A DNA stretch of 58,853 bases, taken from positions 1 to 58,853 of the forward strand of contig NZ_PDWP01000025.1 of assembly GCF_010093235.1 (NCBI RefSeq), written 5' to 3'. Below, piece by piece: positions 8,790 to 18,541 of the stretch; positions within the stretch are counted from its first letter, which is position 1; each line of letters opens with the position of its first letter. The translations under genes were made by a program, and so were the position numbers. Below the pieces are notes generated by a model. It saw only the letters and a program-made list of their open reading frames with translations, did not search any database and was not told the origin of the DNA. Source of the DNA: Pseudoxanthomonas suwonensis (GTDB lineage: Bacteria; Pseudomonadota; Gammaproteobacteria; Xanthomonadales; Xanthomonadaceae).

Positions 8790-9053
8790 GTGACCGCTCC
8801 TGACACCGATTCCGAAGTCCAGCTCCGCCGGATCCGCTGGCGCTGCCGGCGTGGCATGCGCGAGCTGGACCAGCTGTTCGAGCGCTGGCTGGCGAACCGG
8901 TGGGAGCAGGCTTCCGACGCCGAGCGGGCGGTATTCCTACGGATGCTCGATTGCGAAGACGATAGGCTCTGGCGCTGGTTCATGGGTTACGAGGCCTGTC
9001 CGGATGCCGAGCTCGCCGAACTCATCGCCCGCATCCGCGCCCTTCCGGCTTGA
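8790..9053 (+). CDS. sdhE: Succinate dehydrogenase assembly factor SdhE
   Basis: An 87-residue all-helical protein of the SdhE/YgfY/SDH5 family. The diagnostic RGMRELD block (RGxxE motif, about residues 18-24) contacts the flavoprotein during covalent FAD attachment to SdhA. The typical WRWFMG and C-terminal LIARIRAL segments are present. Translation starts at GTG 8790. A -10-like TAGAAT lies about 35 bp upstream, in a 79-bp gap after the transporter. The next gene overlaps its 3' end, the same pairing as ygfY-ygfX in enterobacteria. Confidence 0.9.
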   Translation: MTAPDTDSEVQLRRIRWRCRRGMRELDQLFERWLANRWEQASDAERAVFLRMLDCEDDRLWRWFMGYEACPDAELAELIARIRALPA

Positions 9054-9453
9054 GTGGCGGCCATCGCGCTGGCCGGTGCTGGCGCTGCTGGTCCTTGCGC
9101 CGTTCTCGGCGGCCTGCGTCCTGCTGTCGGGCATTCCGCCGCTCCCGGCGCGGCTGCTGGCCGGAGCCGCCTTGGCGTGGGGGCTGTGGCAGGCGCGCTC
9201 CCAGGCGCGGCGCCAGCCGCACGCCCTGGTCGTGGACGCGGATGGCGTCGCGATCCTCGACGGATGCGCCGTGCAGCGGTGGAAGGTCCACTGGCGCGGA
9301 CCGCTCGCGTTCGCGCAGTTGGTGGACGTCGCCGGCCGCAGGCACACCCTGGCCTGGTGGCCGGATACGCTGCCGGCGGCGGCGCGGCGTGAACTGCGAC
9401 TGGCCGCGCGACGCGGCCACGCTTCGCTGCACACACCGCCGATGGCACCATAG
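9004..9453 (+). CDS. YgfX/CptA-like inner-membrane protein
   Basis: A 149-residue protein with two closely spaced transmembrane helices (about 22-60) and a soluble C-terminal domain. [10 protein letters not shown] before the first helix and the later [11 protein letters not shown] and LAWWPDTLP segments fit the YgfX family, partner of SdhE (annotated in E. coli as toxin CptA, a role that is disputed). The ATG at 9004 lies inside sdhE and gives a 50-bp overlap; a GTG at 9076 would cut off the conserved opening. Position directly behind sdhE is the main support. Confidence 0.68.
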   Translation: MPSSPNSSPASAPFRLEWRPSRWPVLALLVLAPFSAACVLLSGIPPLPARLLAGAALAWGLWQARSQARRQPHALVVDADGVAILDGCAVQRWKVHWRGPLAFAQLVDVAGRRHTLAWWPDTLPAAARRELRLAARRGHASLHTPPMAP

Positions 9454-9492
9454 CGGCCCCAAGCCGGGTCCCCGGCGCACTCCCAAGGCCCC

Positions 9493-10734
9493 ATGTTCAG
9501 ACCGGTATCCGTCGCCATCGGCCTGCGTTACCTGCGCGCGAAGCGCCGCAACGCCTTCATTTCCTTCATTTCCCTGGCTTCGATCATCGGCATCGCCCTG
9601 GGCGTCATGGTCCTGATCACGACCATGGCGGTGATGAGCGGCTTCCAGAAGGAGATCCGCGACCGCCTCCTGCAGTTCGCCGCGCACGCTACGGTGTCCG
9701 CCAGCGGCGAGCCGATGCGCGAGTGGCAGGAGGCGCTGGACGTGGCCGCCCGCGATCCGCGCGTGGCCGCCGCCGCCCCTTACATCGAGACCGAGGCCCT
9801 GCTGTCGGGGCCGCGGCGGCAACCGGCCATGGTCCGGGGCGTGGTCCCCGCACTGGAGGAGCAGGTCTCGGAAGTGGGCCGGAAGATCAAGAACGGCAGT
9901 GCCAGTTCGCTGGAACCCGGGTCGTTCAACATCCTGCTGGGCCGGGAACTGGCGCTGTGGCTGGGCGTGGACGTCGGGGACCAGGTGCTGGTGATGCTGC
10001 CGGAGTTCCAGGGCTCGCCGATGGGCGCGATGCCGCGCTACAAGCGCTTCACCGTCAGCGGCGTGTTCGAGGCCGGCTACAACGACATCGATCGCGGCCT
10101 GGCGATGGTGCACATGGACGACCTGCAGCGGGTGCTGCGCGTGGACGGGGCGACCGGCGTGCGCCTGAAGCTGCACGACCTCAACCGTTCCTACGAGGTC
10201 GCGCGCGACCTGGCCGTCCAGCTCCCGGGCTTCTACCGCGTCAGCGACTGGACCCAGGAGAACGCCAACCTCTACCAGTCGCTGAAGATGGAAAAGACAG
10301 TGATGGGCATCCTGCTGTCGCTGATCATCCTGATGGGCGCCTTCACCCTGGTGAACTCGCAGGTGATGCTGGTCACCGACAAGCAGGCCGACATCGCCAT
10401 CCTGCGCACCCTGGGCCTGACCCCGGGCGGCGTCATGCAGGTGTTCATGGTGCAGGGCACGCTGATCGGCATCGTCGGCACCGTGCTCGGCTTCATCGGC
10501 GGCGTGGTCCTGACCTGGAACCTGGAGCGCATCCTCGACGCGATCGAGGCCATCTTCGACATCACCCTGCTGCCGGAGGACGTCTACTACATCACCGGCC
10601 TGCCCACCGACATGCAGACCGGCGACGTGGCCACGACCCTGGTGGTGGCGCTGGTGATGAGCTTCCTGGCCACGCTCTATCCCGCCTGGCGCGCGGCCCG
10701 TACCCAGCCGGCGGAGGCGCTGCGCTATGAGTGA
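9493..10734 (+). CDS. lolC: Lipoprotein-releasing ABC transporter permease (LolC/LolE family)
   Basis: A 413-residue inner-membrane permease of the lipoprotein-release complex, which extracts mature lipoproteins from the inner membrane for LolA. One N-terminal helix (about 22-48, after the conserved [17 protein letters not shown]), a large periplasmic MacB-like domain and three C-terminal helices (FtsX domain with the [15 protein letters not shown] coupling helix) are visible. It overlaps lolD by 8 bp. No second LolE gene follows, so it may act as a homodimer in the manner of LolF; another permease gene elsewhere cannot be excluded. Confidence 0.88.
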   Translation: MFRPVSVAIGLRYLRAKRRNAFISFISLASIIGIALGVMVLITTMAVMSGFQKEIRDRLLQFAAHATVSASGEPMREWQEALDVAARDPRVAAAAPYIETEALLSGPRRQPAMVRGVVPALEEQVSEVGRKIKNGSASSLEPGSFNILLGRELALWLGVDVGDQVLVMLPEFQGSPMGAMPRYKRFTVSGVFEAGYNDIDRGLAMVHMDDLQRVLRVDGATGVRLKLHDLNRSYEVARDLAVQLPGFYRVSDWTQENANLYQSLKMEKTVMGILLSLIILMGAFTLVNSQVMLVTDKQADIAILRTLGLTPGGVMQVFMVQGTLIGIVGTVLGFIGGVVLTWNLERILDAIEAIFDITLLPEDVYYITGLPTDMQTGDVATTLVVALVMSFLATLYPAWRAARTQPAEALRYE

Positions 10735-11434
10735 GCCGACCATGCATACCGAGGAGGCGCTGCGCGCCGAGGGCCTGGGCAAGACCTACGCCGAGGGCAA
10801 GCTGCGCACCCATGTGTTCGACGGCCTGGACCTGCGCGTGGCGGCGGGCGAGACGGTCGCGATCGTCGGTGCCTCGGGCGCCGGCAAGAGCACCCTGCTG
10901 CACCTGCTTGGCGGGTTGGATACGCCCACCGCCGGCGAGGTCTACGTGGCCGGACAGAAGATGTCCGCGCTTTCCGATGCCGCGCGTGGCCGCCTGCGCA
11001 ACCGTGCGCTGGGCTTCGTCTACCAGTTCCACCACCTGCTGCCGGAGTTCACCGCGCTGGAGAACGTGATGATGCCGGTGCTGCTGGCCGGCGGCGAACC
11101 GGCCGACGCGCGTGCGCGGGCGGTGGCGCTGCTGGAGGCGGTGGGGCTGGCCAAGCGCCTGGACCACAAGCCCGGCGAGCTGTCCGGCGGCGAGCGCCAG
11201 CGCGCCGCGGTGGCGCGGGCGCTGGTCAACCGCCCCGCCTGCGTGCTGGGCGACGAACCGACCGGCAACCTCGACGAGAAGACCGCGGCGACCGTGTTCG
11301 ATCTGATGCTCGGGCTCAACCGTGCCCAGCGCACCAGCCTGGTCCTGGTGACCCACGACCGGCGCCTGGCTTCACGCCTGGACCGGGTACTGGAGCTGCA
11401 CGAAGGCCGCCTGCGCGAGCTGCCGGCCGCCTGA
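10727..11434 (+). CDS. lolD: Lipoprotein-releasing ABC transporter ATPase
   Basis: A 235-residue ABC ATPase powering lipoprotein release. Walker A is [10 protein letters not shown], the Q-loop lies in [18 protein letters not shown] (the LLPEFTA block is a LolD hallmark), the signature is LSGGERQR and Walker B runs into [12 protein letters not shown], followed by the H-loop THD. It overlaps the permease gene by 8 bp and ends the two-gene operon. Confidence 0.94.
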   Translation: MSEPTMHTEEALRAEGLGKTYAEGKLRTHVFDGLDLRVAAGETVAIVGASGAGKSTLLHLLGGLDTPTAGEVYVAGQKMSALSDAARGRLRNRALGFVYQFHHLLPEFTALENVMMPVLLAGGEPADARARAVALLEAVGLAKRLDHKPGELSGGERQRAAVARALVNRPACVLGDEPTGNLDEKTAATVFDLMLGLNRAQRTSLVLVTHDRRLASRLDRVLELHEGRLRELPAA

Positions 11435-11461
11435 TCCCGGCGCCGTCGCGCGGCGCGCCGA

Positions 11462-11755
11462 TCAATCCTGCGCGGGGCCGGCGTGCCGGTCCACGTGCCC
11501 CAGGTCGCGTCCTGGCGCGATGCGGTCGCGCACCCGCTGCTTGAGCTCGGCGATGTCGGGGAAACCGCCGTCCGCGGCACGCGACCAGATGCGCTCGCCG
11601 TCGGCATGGACCTCGAACACGCCGCCCGTGCCAGGCACCAGCGACAGCCGGGCCAGCTCGTTCTGGAAGGTGGAAAGCAGCTCCTGCGCCATCCAGGCGG
11701 CCCTCAGCAGCCAGCGGCAGCGCGTGCAGTAGTGGATCTCGACGTGGTGTTCCAA
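11462..11755 (-). CDS. SelT/SelW/SelH (Rdx-type) selenoprotein-family protein
   Basis: A 97-residue thioredoxin-like protein. The CTRC motif (C10 to C13) is the CxxC version of the CxxU redox motif of selenoprotein W, and GTGGVFEVHADGERIW and GGFPDIAELKQRVRDR match the family's second half. Translation appears to start at TTG 11755-11753, because a strong GGAGG lies 6 bases upstream and no ATG precedes the CxxC motif at a suitable distance. It is monocistronic and convergent with lolD. The substrate is unknown. Confidence 0.83.
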   Translation of the reverse strand: MEHHVEIHYCTRCRWLLRAAWMAQELLSTFQNELARLSLVPGTGGVFEVHADGERIWSRAADGGFPDIAELKQRVRDRIAPGRDLGHVDRHAGPAQD

Positions 11756-11922
11756 GGCGGTCCTCCGGTGCGACCGGCAGTATCGCGCGCGTAAGCCGCG
11801 GGTGCAGCCGGCGTCACGTCGCTGCCGTCCGGAAAAATTCCTACAGGCGACGACACGCGTCCTGATGGAACCGCCGCACCGCCTGGCTAGGCTGGTTGCC
11901 AGTGGGAGGCGCAGGGACGCGG

Positions 11923-14337
11923 ATGGAGGCGATGGCGCGGAATGCCGGCCCCGGGCTGGCGGAGGCCGTGGCGGTGGCTGTCGGCGAAGGCCCCGGGCAG
12001 GGAGCCGGGCAGGGCACCCGCGCCCCCGGCCTGGCCTGCGCCGCGGCGGTGCTGGCGGGGGTGACCGCCTGCCTCTTCCTGCCCGTGCTGCCCTCCGCGC
12101 CGCTGCTCTGGCTGGCCGCGCTTGCCGGCTTCGGAGGCTGGGCGTGGCCATGGCGGGGACGCATCCTGGGGGCGCTGGCCCTGGGGTTCGGCTGGGCGGG
12201 GTTGCACGCGGCATGGGGCCTGGCCGCGCAGCTGCCGGCCGCGCTGGAAGACAGCGACGTGCGGGTGGAGGGGCAGGTGGTGGGCCTGCCGGCGCATGAG
12301 GCAAGGCGCACCCGCTTCCTGTTCCGGGTGGACGACCAGGCCCGGCCGGAACTGCGTGGGCGGCTGCTGCAGCTGTCCTGGTATGACGATTTCGAGGCGA
12401 AGGAACCCGGGCCGCGCCTGCGGTTGCAGGCCGGGGCGCGCTGGAACATGTATGTCCACCTGCGCGCACCGCGTGGACTGTCCAACCCGGGCGGCTTCGA
12501 CGCCGGCCGGCACGCGCTGGCCCAGGGCATCGCCGCCACGGGCTACCTGCGCGCCCCGCAGCTGGCCCGCGAGGTGGCGCCCGCCGACGGCATCGACGCC
12601 TGGCGCGGCGCGATGGCCGCGCGCATCGACGCAGCGGTCGCGTCGCCCGCCGCGCGTTTCGTGCGGGCGCTGGCACTGGGGGATACCCGTGGACTCGGGG
12701 ATCCGGACTGGGCGGCCCTGCGCGCCGTGGGCCTGACCCACCTGATCGCGATCTCGGGCTTCCACGTGGGCCTGGTCGCCGGATTCGGCGCATGGCTGGC
12801 GATGGGGGCCTGGTGGCTGCTGCCCGGCCTGGCCCGGCGCCTGCCACGGTCGCAGGCGGCGGCGCTGGCGGCAGTGGCGGCGGCCCTGGGCTACGCCGCG
12901 GTCGCCGGCTTTGCCCTGCCGACGGTGCGCACCGTGCTGATGATCGCGGTGGTGGCGCTGGCGCGGCTGGTCCGGCGTCCGCTCGGGCGGTGGGAAGGCC
13001 TGGCGCTGGCGCTGCTGGCGATCCTGCTGGTGGCGCCCCTTTCGGTCCTGCAGGCGGGCTTCTGGCTCAGCTTCGCCGGCGTGGCCTGGCTGGTCTGGTG
13101 CCTGCCGCCCGAAGGCGGCCGCAACTGGCTGCGCGAGTTCCTGCAGGCCCAGGGCGTGGCCACGCTGGGGCTGCTGCCGCTGGGTGCCGTGCTGTTCCAG
13201 CAGGCCTCGCTTGCCGGGCCACTGGCCAACCTGCTGGCGATCCCGTGGTGGAGCCTGGTCGTGGTGCCCTTGTGCCTGCTGGGCACGCTGCTGGAAGCGC
13301 TTTGGCAAGGGGGCGGTGGCTGGGCCTGGCGGCTGGCCGCAGCCTGCTTCGACCCGAGCTGGCGCCTGTTCGAGGCGATGGCTGGCAGCCGGTTCGCCCT
13401 GTGGTGGCTGCCGGAGGCGCGCGCCTGGGCCGTACTGCCGGCGCTGGCCGGGGCGTTCTGGCTGCTGCTGCCGCGTGGCGCGCCCGGCAAGCCACTGGCC
13501 GTGCTGCTGTGGCTGCCGCTGCTGTGGCCGGACCGCGAGTTGCCGCGGCCCGGCGGGCTGGAGCTGCATGTATTCGACGTGGGGCAGGGGCTGGCAGTGC
13601 TGGTACGCACCGCCAACCATGCCCTGCTGTACGACGCCGGGCCCGCCGTCCGCGACGGCTACGACGCCGGTGAGCGCGCGGTGCTTCCGGCGTTGCGCGC
13701 GCTGGGCGTGGACCGGTTGCACCGGGTGGTGGTCAGCCACGGGGACAATGACCACGCCGGCGGCTGGCCGGCGGTGCGCGAAGCCGTTGCCGTGGACCTG
13801 GCGCTGGCGCCCGAGGGTTCTGCGGTGGAGGTGGAGGAACCCTGCCTGCGCGGCGTTGGCTGGCGCTGGGACGGCGTGGATTTCCGCTTCCTGCATCCGC
13901 CCCGGCATTTCCCCTACCTGCGCAACGAGGCCAGCTGCGTGCTGCGGGTCGAGTCGCCCCACGGCGCGGGGCTGCTGCCGGGCGACATCGGCGAGGTGAT
14001 CGAACGGCGCCTGCTGCGGCAGCCCGCCGACCTGCGCGCGGAAGTGGTGGTGCTGCCGCACCACGGAAGCGCCACGAGCTCCGGCCCGGGGTTCGTGGCC
14101 CCCCCCGGCGCCCGCCTGGCCCTGGTGGCGGCCGGCCATGGCAACCGCTTCGGCCATCCGCATGCGGGCGTGGTCCGGCGCTGGCGCCACCACGGCGCCG
14201 AGGTGCTGGCCACGCCGCGTTCCGGCGCCATCCGGGTCTGGCTGGATGCCGACGGGCTGGCCGTGCGCGAGCGCCGGGCCTGGCGGCGGAGGCTCTGGGA
14301 CAGGCCCGTCCCCCCGCCCGGTGGACCAGGGGAGTAG
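11923..14337 (+). CDS. comEC: DNA internalisation protein ComEC/Rec2
   Basis: About 804 residues. An N-terminal hydrophobic region and OB-like domain (DUF4131) are followed by the Competence domain with about ten helices (GLTHLIAISGFHVGLVAG is the family signature) and a C-terminal metallo-beta-lactamase-like domain with VSHGDNDHAGGW and LPHHGSATSS. The protein forms the channel that carries single-stranded DNA across the inner membrane during transformation. The ATG at 11923 has GGAGG 13 bases upstream; an ATG at 11932 and a TTG at 11896 are alternatives. It is divergent from the SelW-like gene. Confidence 0.9.
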   Translation: MEAMARNAGPGLAEAVAVAVGEGPGQGAGQGTRAPGLACAAAVLAGVTACLFLPVLPSAPLLWLAALAGFGGWAWPWRGRILGALALGFGWAGLHAAWGLAAQLPAALEDSDVRVEGQVVGLPAHEARRTRFLFRVDDQARPELRGRLLQLSWYDDFEAKEPGPRLRLQAGARWNMYVHLRAPRGLSNPGGFDAGRHALAQGIAATGYLRAPQLAREVAPADGIDAWRGAMAARIDAAVASPAARFVRALALGDTRGLGDPDWAALRAVGLTHLIAISGFHVGLVAGFGAWLAMGAWWLLPGLARRLPRSQAAALAAVAAALGYAAVAGFALPTVRTVLMIAVVALARLVRRPLGRWEGLALALLAILLVAPLSVLQAGFWLSFAGVAWLVWCLPPEGGRNWLREFLQAQGVATLGLLPLGAVLFQQASLAGPLANLLAIPWWSLVVVPLCLLGTLLEALWQGGGGWAWRLAAACFDPSWRLFEAMAGSRFALWWLPEARAWAVLPALAGAFWLLLPRGAPGKPLAVLLWLPLLWPDRELPRPGGLELHVFDVGQGLAVLVRTANHALLYDAGPAVRDGYDAGERAVLPALRALGVDRLHRVVVSHGDNDHAGGWPAVREAVAVDLALAPEGSAVEVEEPCLRGVGWRWDGVDFRFLHPPRHFPYLRNEASCVLRVESPHGAGLLPGDIGEVIERRLLRQPADLRAEVVVLPHHGSATSSGPGFVAPPGARLALVAAGHGNRFGHPHAGVVRRWRHHGAEVLATPRSGAIRVWLDADGLAVRERRAWRRRLWDRPVPPPGGPGE

Positions 14338-14482
14338 GGGGATGCCCGCCCCATGGACCCCGCCGGTGGTCCGGGGGAGCGGCGCCGGCATGCGCCTCCG
14401 TCTGGTGGGCTGGCGTCATGCAGGCGTTTGCCGTCATCCTTACGCCCCTGTGCAAGTCGGCCGCGGGCCGGAGGTGATTCAG

Positions 14483-15151
14483 GTGTGGGAACTGGTCAAG
14501 GCTGGCGGCTGGCCGATGTTGCCGTTGATCCTGTTGGGGCTCGTGGCACTGGCGATCATCATCGAGCGGCTGTGGAGCCTGCGCCGGGTGGAGGTGATGC
14601 CGCCCCGCCTGGGCGAGGAGGTCCGTAACTGGGCTTCCCGCGGCGAGCTGGACCCGGCCCACATCGAATCGCTGCGGCGCAACTCGCCGCTGGGTGCGCT
14701 GCTGGCCGCCGCGCTGGACGTGCGCAACCGGCCGCGCGAGCTGATCCGGGAGCGCCTGGAGGACACCGGCCGCCACCTGGTGCACCGCATGGAGCGATTC
14801 CTGAACGCGTTGGGCACGATCGCCTCAGCCGGGCCGCTGCTGGGCCTGCTGGGCACCGTGGTCGGCATGATCCAGATGTTCCTGGGCATCCTCGACCACG
14901 GACTGGGCGACGTGAACCAGCTGGCCGGCGGCATCGGCAAGGCGCTGGTGTGCACCGCCACGGGCATGATCGTGGCCGTGCCGTCGCTGATGTTCCATCG
15001 CTTCTTCCGCAGCCGCATCGCCGGCTACGTGATCGAGATGGAAGAGCAGGCGACCGCCCTGCTGGACGCGCTGGAGCGCACCCCCGGCGCGGCGGCCGCA
15101 CGCCCGGCCCGCCCGGCGCAGCGGCCGGCGACGGCCCCGGTGCGCGGCTGA
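14483..15151 (+). CDS. exbB: ExbB/TolQ/MotA-type proton channel protein
   Basis: A 222-residue inner-membrane protein with three transmembrane helices (about 10-30, 110-135 and 150-172). ASAGPLLGLLGTVVGMIQMF and the GIGKALVCTATGMIVAVPS block are the MotA/TolQ/ExbB signature. The GTG at 14483 is chosen because GGAGG ends 8 bases before it and the protein then opens MWELVKAGGWPM, normal for the family. With ExbD it forms the pmf-driven motor that energises an outer-membrane transport system. The gene order exbB-exbD-msbA-lpxK suggests a link to envelope biogenesis; no tonB is nearby. Confidence 0.91.
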   Translation: MWELVKAGGWPMLPLILLGLVALAIIIERLWSLRRVEVMPPRLGEEVRNWASRGELDPAHIESLRRNSPLGALLAAALDVRNRPRELIRERLEDTGRHLVHRMERFLNALGTIASAGPLLGLLGTVVGMIQMFLGILDHGLGDVNQLAGGIGKALVCTATGMIVAVPSLMFHRFFRSRIAGYVIEMEEQATALLDALERTPGAAAARPARPAQRPATAPVRG

Positions 15152-15160
15152 GGGCCGGCC

Positions 15161-15580
15161 ATGCGTATCCGGGACCAGCGCGCCCATGACGAGCCGGCCA
15201 TCGACCTGGTGCCGCTGATCGACGTCATCCTGGTGCTGATCATCTTCTTCGTGATCACCACCACCTTCGACGTGCGCTCGACCCTGCAGTTGCAGCTGCC
15301 GGTGGCCAGCGCGCAGCAGCCGGCGCCGCCGAAGACCCTCAACATCCTGGTCAACGCCGACGGCCGCTACTTCGTCGGCGAGCAGGAGGTCCTGCGTACC
15401 GACGTGGAGGCGGTGAAGCAGGCCATCGCCGCGGCCGCCGGCGACGACCGCGAGCTGCCGGTGATGCTGCGCGCCGACGCCCGCACCCCGTACCAGGCGG
15501 TGGTCACCGCCCAGGACGCGCTGGCCCAGCTGGGCTTCCGCCGCATCGCCATCGCCACCGCACCGGAGCCGCAGTCTTGA
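15161..15580 (+). CDS. exbD: ExbD/TolR-type biopolymer transport protein
   Basis: A 139-residue protein with one N-terminal transmembrane helix. The essential aspartate D21 lies in DLVPLIDVILVLIIFFVITT, the proton-carrying residue of ExbD/TolR. The periplasmic domain follows, ending in the DALAQLGFRRIAIAT block. It lies 9 bp behind exbB and shares a 4-bp overlap with msbA (TTGA), so all three are co-transcribed. Confidence 0.93.
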   Translation: MRIRDQRAHDEPAIDLVPLIDVILVLIIFFVITTTFDVRSTLQLQLPVASAQQPAPPKTLNILVNADGRYFVGEQEVLRTDVEAVKQAIAAAAGDDRELPVMLRADARTPYQAVVTAQDALAQLGFRRIAIATAPEPQS

Positions 15581-17328
15581 GTCGTACCCCCCGGCAACCG
15601 GTCTGGCCGATCTACCGCCGCCTGCTCGGCTACACCGCGCGCTACCGCGTGTTCCTCGGCGCCGCGCTGCTGGGCATGCTGGTGGAGGCGGGGGCCGGCG
15701 CGACCTTCATCTGGCTGATGGAGCCGCTGACCAACCGCGGCTTCGTCCAGCCCGAGCCGCAGATGGCCGTGCTGCTGCCGCTGGCCATCATCGGCCTGTT
15801 CGTGCTGCGCAGCCTGGCCACCTTCGTCACGGACTACGGCATGGCCCGCACCGGGCGCAGCGTGGTCCGCGACCTGCGCGAGGAAGTGTTGTCCAAGTAC
15901 CTGCGCCTGCCGTCGAGCCAGTTCGACACCGAGGCCACGCCGGTCATGGTCAGCCGGCTGAACTTCGATACCGAGCAGGTCACCCAGGCCAGTTCCGAGG
16001 CGCTGAAGACCCTCATCACCGACAGCCTGACCATCGTCTACCTGCTGGGGCTGATGCTCTACATGAGCGTCAAGGTCACCCTGGCGATGCTGCTGATCAC
16101 GCCGCTGATCGGCCTGATCGTGTGGTACGTGGGCAAGCGCTACCGCCGCATCAGCGGCGGCATCCAGGACGGGATGGGGCGGATGGCGGCCAGCGCCGAG
16201 CAGTCGCTGTCGGCCCAGCAGGACGTGAAGATCCACGGCGCCCAGGAGCTGGAGATCTCGCGCTACTCCGGCCTGGCCAACCGCATCCTCGGCCTGAACA
16301 TGAAGGTCGAGAGCACCCGCGCCGCGGCCTCGGGCCTGGTCCAGCTGCTGGCCGCGCTGGCGCTGTCGCTGATCGTGGCCGTGGCCACCCGCGAGGCGCT
16401 GGCGGGGCGGCTCAATGCCGGCCAGTTCATCAGCCTGATGACGGCGATGATGGGCATCATTCCGTCGCTGCGCCGGGTGACCAGCGTGCAGACGGCGGTT
16501 TCGCGCGGCGTGGCGGCCGCCGAGCGGCTGTTCTCCATCCTCGACGCCGAGGAGGAGGTCGACGACGGCACCCGCCCGCTGCAGCGCGCACGTGGCGAGC
16601 TGGCGTTCGAGCACGTCAGCCTGCGCTACCGCGACCAGCCCGGCTTCGCCCTGGACGATGTCAGTTTCGTCGCCACGCCCGGCACGGTGACCGCGATCGT
16701 GGGCCGCTCCGGCTCGGGCAAGACCAGCCTGGTGCGGCTGGTGCCGCGCTTCTACGAGCCCAGTGCCGGGCGCATCCTCCTGGACGGAGTGCCGCTCGAC
16801 GAGTACCGCATGAGCGACCTGCGCCGGCAGATCGCCCTGGTCGGGCAGAAGGTCATGCTGTTCGACGACACCGTGGCGGCCAACATCGCCTACGGCTCGG
16901 ATGCGGACCATGCCGCGATCCGCGCCGCGGCCGAGGCGGCCAACGCCTGGGAGTTCATCGAACGGCTGCCGCAAGGCCTGGACACGCCCATCGGCGAGAA
17001 CGGCGCGCTGCTGTCCGGCGGCCAGCGCCAGCGCCTGGCGATCGCCCGCGCGATCCTGCGCGACGCCCCGATCCTGATCCTGGACGAGGCCACCGCGGCG
17101 CTGGACAACGAGTCCGAGCGCCTGGTGCAGGATGCGCTGCAGCGGCTGATGCCCGAGCGCACGACCCTGGTGATCGCGCACCGCCTGTCGACCATCGAGC
17201 ATGCCGACCAGGTGCTGGTGCTGGACCAGGGCCGTATCGTCGAGCGCGGCACCCATGCCGAACTGCTCGCCGCCGGCGGCCTCTACGCCCACCTCCACAG
17301 CGCGCAGTTCCGCGAGCGCCAGGCGTGA
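15577..17328 (+). CDS. msbA: Lipid A export ATP-binding/permease protein MsbA
   Basis: A 583-residue half-size ABC exporter. Six transmembrane helices occupy residues about 20-320; the ATPase domain has Walker [11 protein letters not shown], signature [14 protein letters not shown], Walker [12 protein letters not shown] and the H-loop IAHRLST. MsbA flips lipid A-core across the inner membrane. Translation probably starts at TTG 15577, overlapping the exbD stop as TTGA. Position directly before lpxK supports the lipid A role over that of a generic exporter. Confidence 0.92.
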   Translation: MSRTPRQPVWPIYRRLLGYTARYRVFLGAALLGMLVEAGAGATFIWLMEPLTNRGFVQPEPQMAVLLPLAIIGLFVLRSLATFVTDYGMARTGRSVVRDLREEVLSKYLRLPSSQFDTEATPVMVSRLNFDTEQVTQASSEALKTLITDSLTIVYLLGLMLYMSVKVTLAMLLITPLIGLIVWYVGKRYRRISGGIQDGMGRMAASAEQSLSAQQDVKIHGAQELEISRYSGLANRILGLNMKVESTRAAASGLVQLLAALALSLIVAVATREALAGRLNAGQFISLMTAMMGIIPSLRRVTSVQTAVSRGVAAAERLFSILDAEEEVDDGTRPLQRARGELAFEHVSLRYRDQPGFALDDVSFVATPGTVTAIVGRSGSGKTSLVRLVPRFYEPSAGRILLDGVPLDEYRMSDLRRQIALVGQKVMLFDDTVAANIAYGSDADHAAIRAAAEAANAWEFIERLPQGLDTPIGENGALLSGGQRQRLAIARAILRDAPILILDEATAALDNESERLVQDALQRLMPERTTLVIAHRLSTIEHADQVLVLDQGRIVERGTHAELLAAGGLYAHLHSAQFRERQA

Positions 17329-17401
17329 TGGACGGAAGGCTGGACACGACGCGGCCGGCGCCCGTTGCGCCCGCCCGCCGCATGCACCGGGAGGGCGGGC
17401 G

Positions 17402-18459
17402 GTGAGCCGCGGCGCCCCGAAGACGCCTTCCTGGTGGTTCGACGGCGGCCCGGTTCCGCGGCCGGCGCGGCTGCTGGCGCCGGTCTACGCGGGTGCGATC
17501 GCCCTGCGCCAGCGCCTGTTCCGCTGGGGCCTGCTGCGGAAGGAAAGCGTGCCGGTCCCGGTGATCGTGGTCGGCAACCTCGCCGCCGGCGGCGCCGGCA
17601 AGACCCCGCTGACCCTGGCCCTGGTCGAACGCCTGCGCCAGGCGGGCTGGCGCCCGGGCGTTGCCAGTCGCGGCTACGGCCGCGCCGACACCGCGCCGCG
17701 CTGGGTGCTGCCCGAAACCCCGGTGGAGCAGGGCGGCGACGAACCGGTGCTGATCGCCCGCCGCGCCGCGGTGCCGGTGCGGGTCGACCGCAACCGCGTC
17801 GCCGCCGCCCGCGCCCTGGTCGAGGCCGGTTGCGACGTGGTCGTGTGCGACGACGGCCTGCAGCATTACCGACTGGAGCGCGACGTCGAGATCGAGGTGA
17901 TCGACGGCGCCCGCCGCTACGGCAACGGCCGCATGCTGCCGGCCGGTCCGCTGCGCGAGCCGGCCGAACGCGGGCGGCGCTGCGATTTCCGGGTGGTCAC
18001 CTTGGCCATGGCGGCGCCCCCGTGACCGCGCCTGGCACCGGGCGCGCGCAGGCGCGGGCCACGCCGGTCGGCGAGACCGGTTTCGGCGAATGGCCGATGT
18101 ACCTGCGCACCCGCAACGTGCTGCCGCTCGCAGGCGGCCGCCCGCGCCCCCTGGCGGCCCTCTCCGGGTTGCGCGTGCATGCGGTGGCAGGGATCGGCAA
18201 CCCGGAACGCTTCTTCGACACGCTGCGCGCGGCAGGGATCGGCGTGGTCCCCCACGCGTTCGCCGACCACCACGCCTACCAGCCGTCCGACCTGGAGTTC
18301 GGCAGCGACCTGCCGGTGCTGATGACCGAGAAGGACGCGGTCAAGTGCGCCGCCTTCGCCGACGACCGCTGCCACGCGGTGCCGGTCGATGCCGAGCTGC
18401 CGGCGGCGTTCTGGGTGGCCCTGCTGGACCGCCTCGGTCCGCCGCCCCACGGATCCTGA
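17402..18459 (+). pseudogene. lpxK: Tetraacyldisaccharide 4'-kinase LpxK, apparently frameshifted
   Basis: LpxK adds the 4'-phosphate of lipid A. The first part (GTG 17402 to a TGA at 18023-18025) encodes the P-loop in [23 protein letters not shown], and [13 protein letters not shown]. The rest of the family sequence ([39 protein letters not shown]) continues in the -1 frame to 18459. Adding one C to the five-C run at 18017-18021 restores a single frame of about 352 codons, the normal length. A real one-base deletion, a sequencing error or frameshifting are all possible; since the enzyme is normally essential and both halves are well conserved, an error or very recent mutation is likeliest. 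Confidence 0.85.
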
Positions 18460-18541
18460 GCTTTCCCGCCTCCCGGGAGGCAGGATCCGGGCGCATCCGG
18501 CGCGGGCTTCCTACAATGGCCCATCCCTTCGGAGAGAGCGC

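Noticed and set aside
4117-8793. Very long open frame on the plus strand opposite the cyo operon
   Set aside because: It is antisense to well-conserved oxidase genes, has a repetitive His/Gln/Ala-biased composition and reflects the rarity of stop codons in very GC-rich DNA. Similar long frames opposite msbA, the macroglobulin gene and others were dropped for the same reason.
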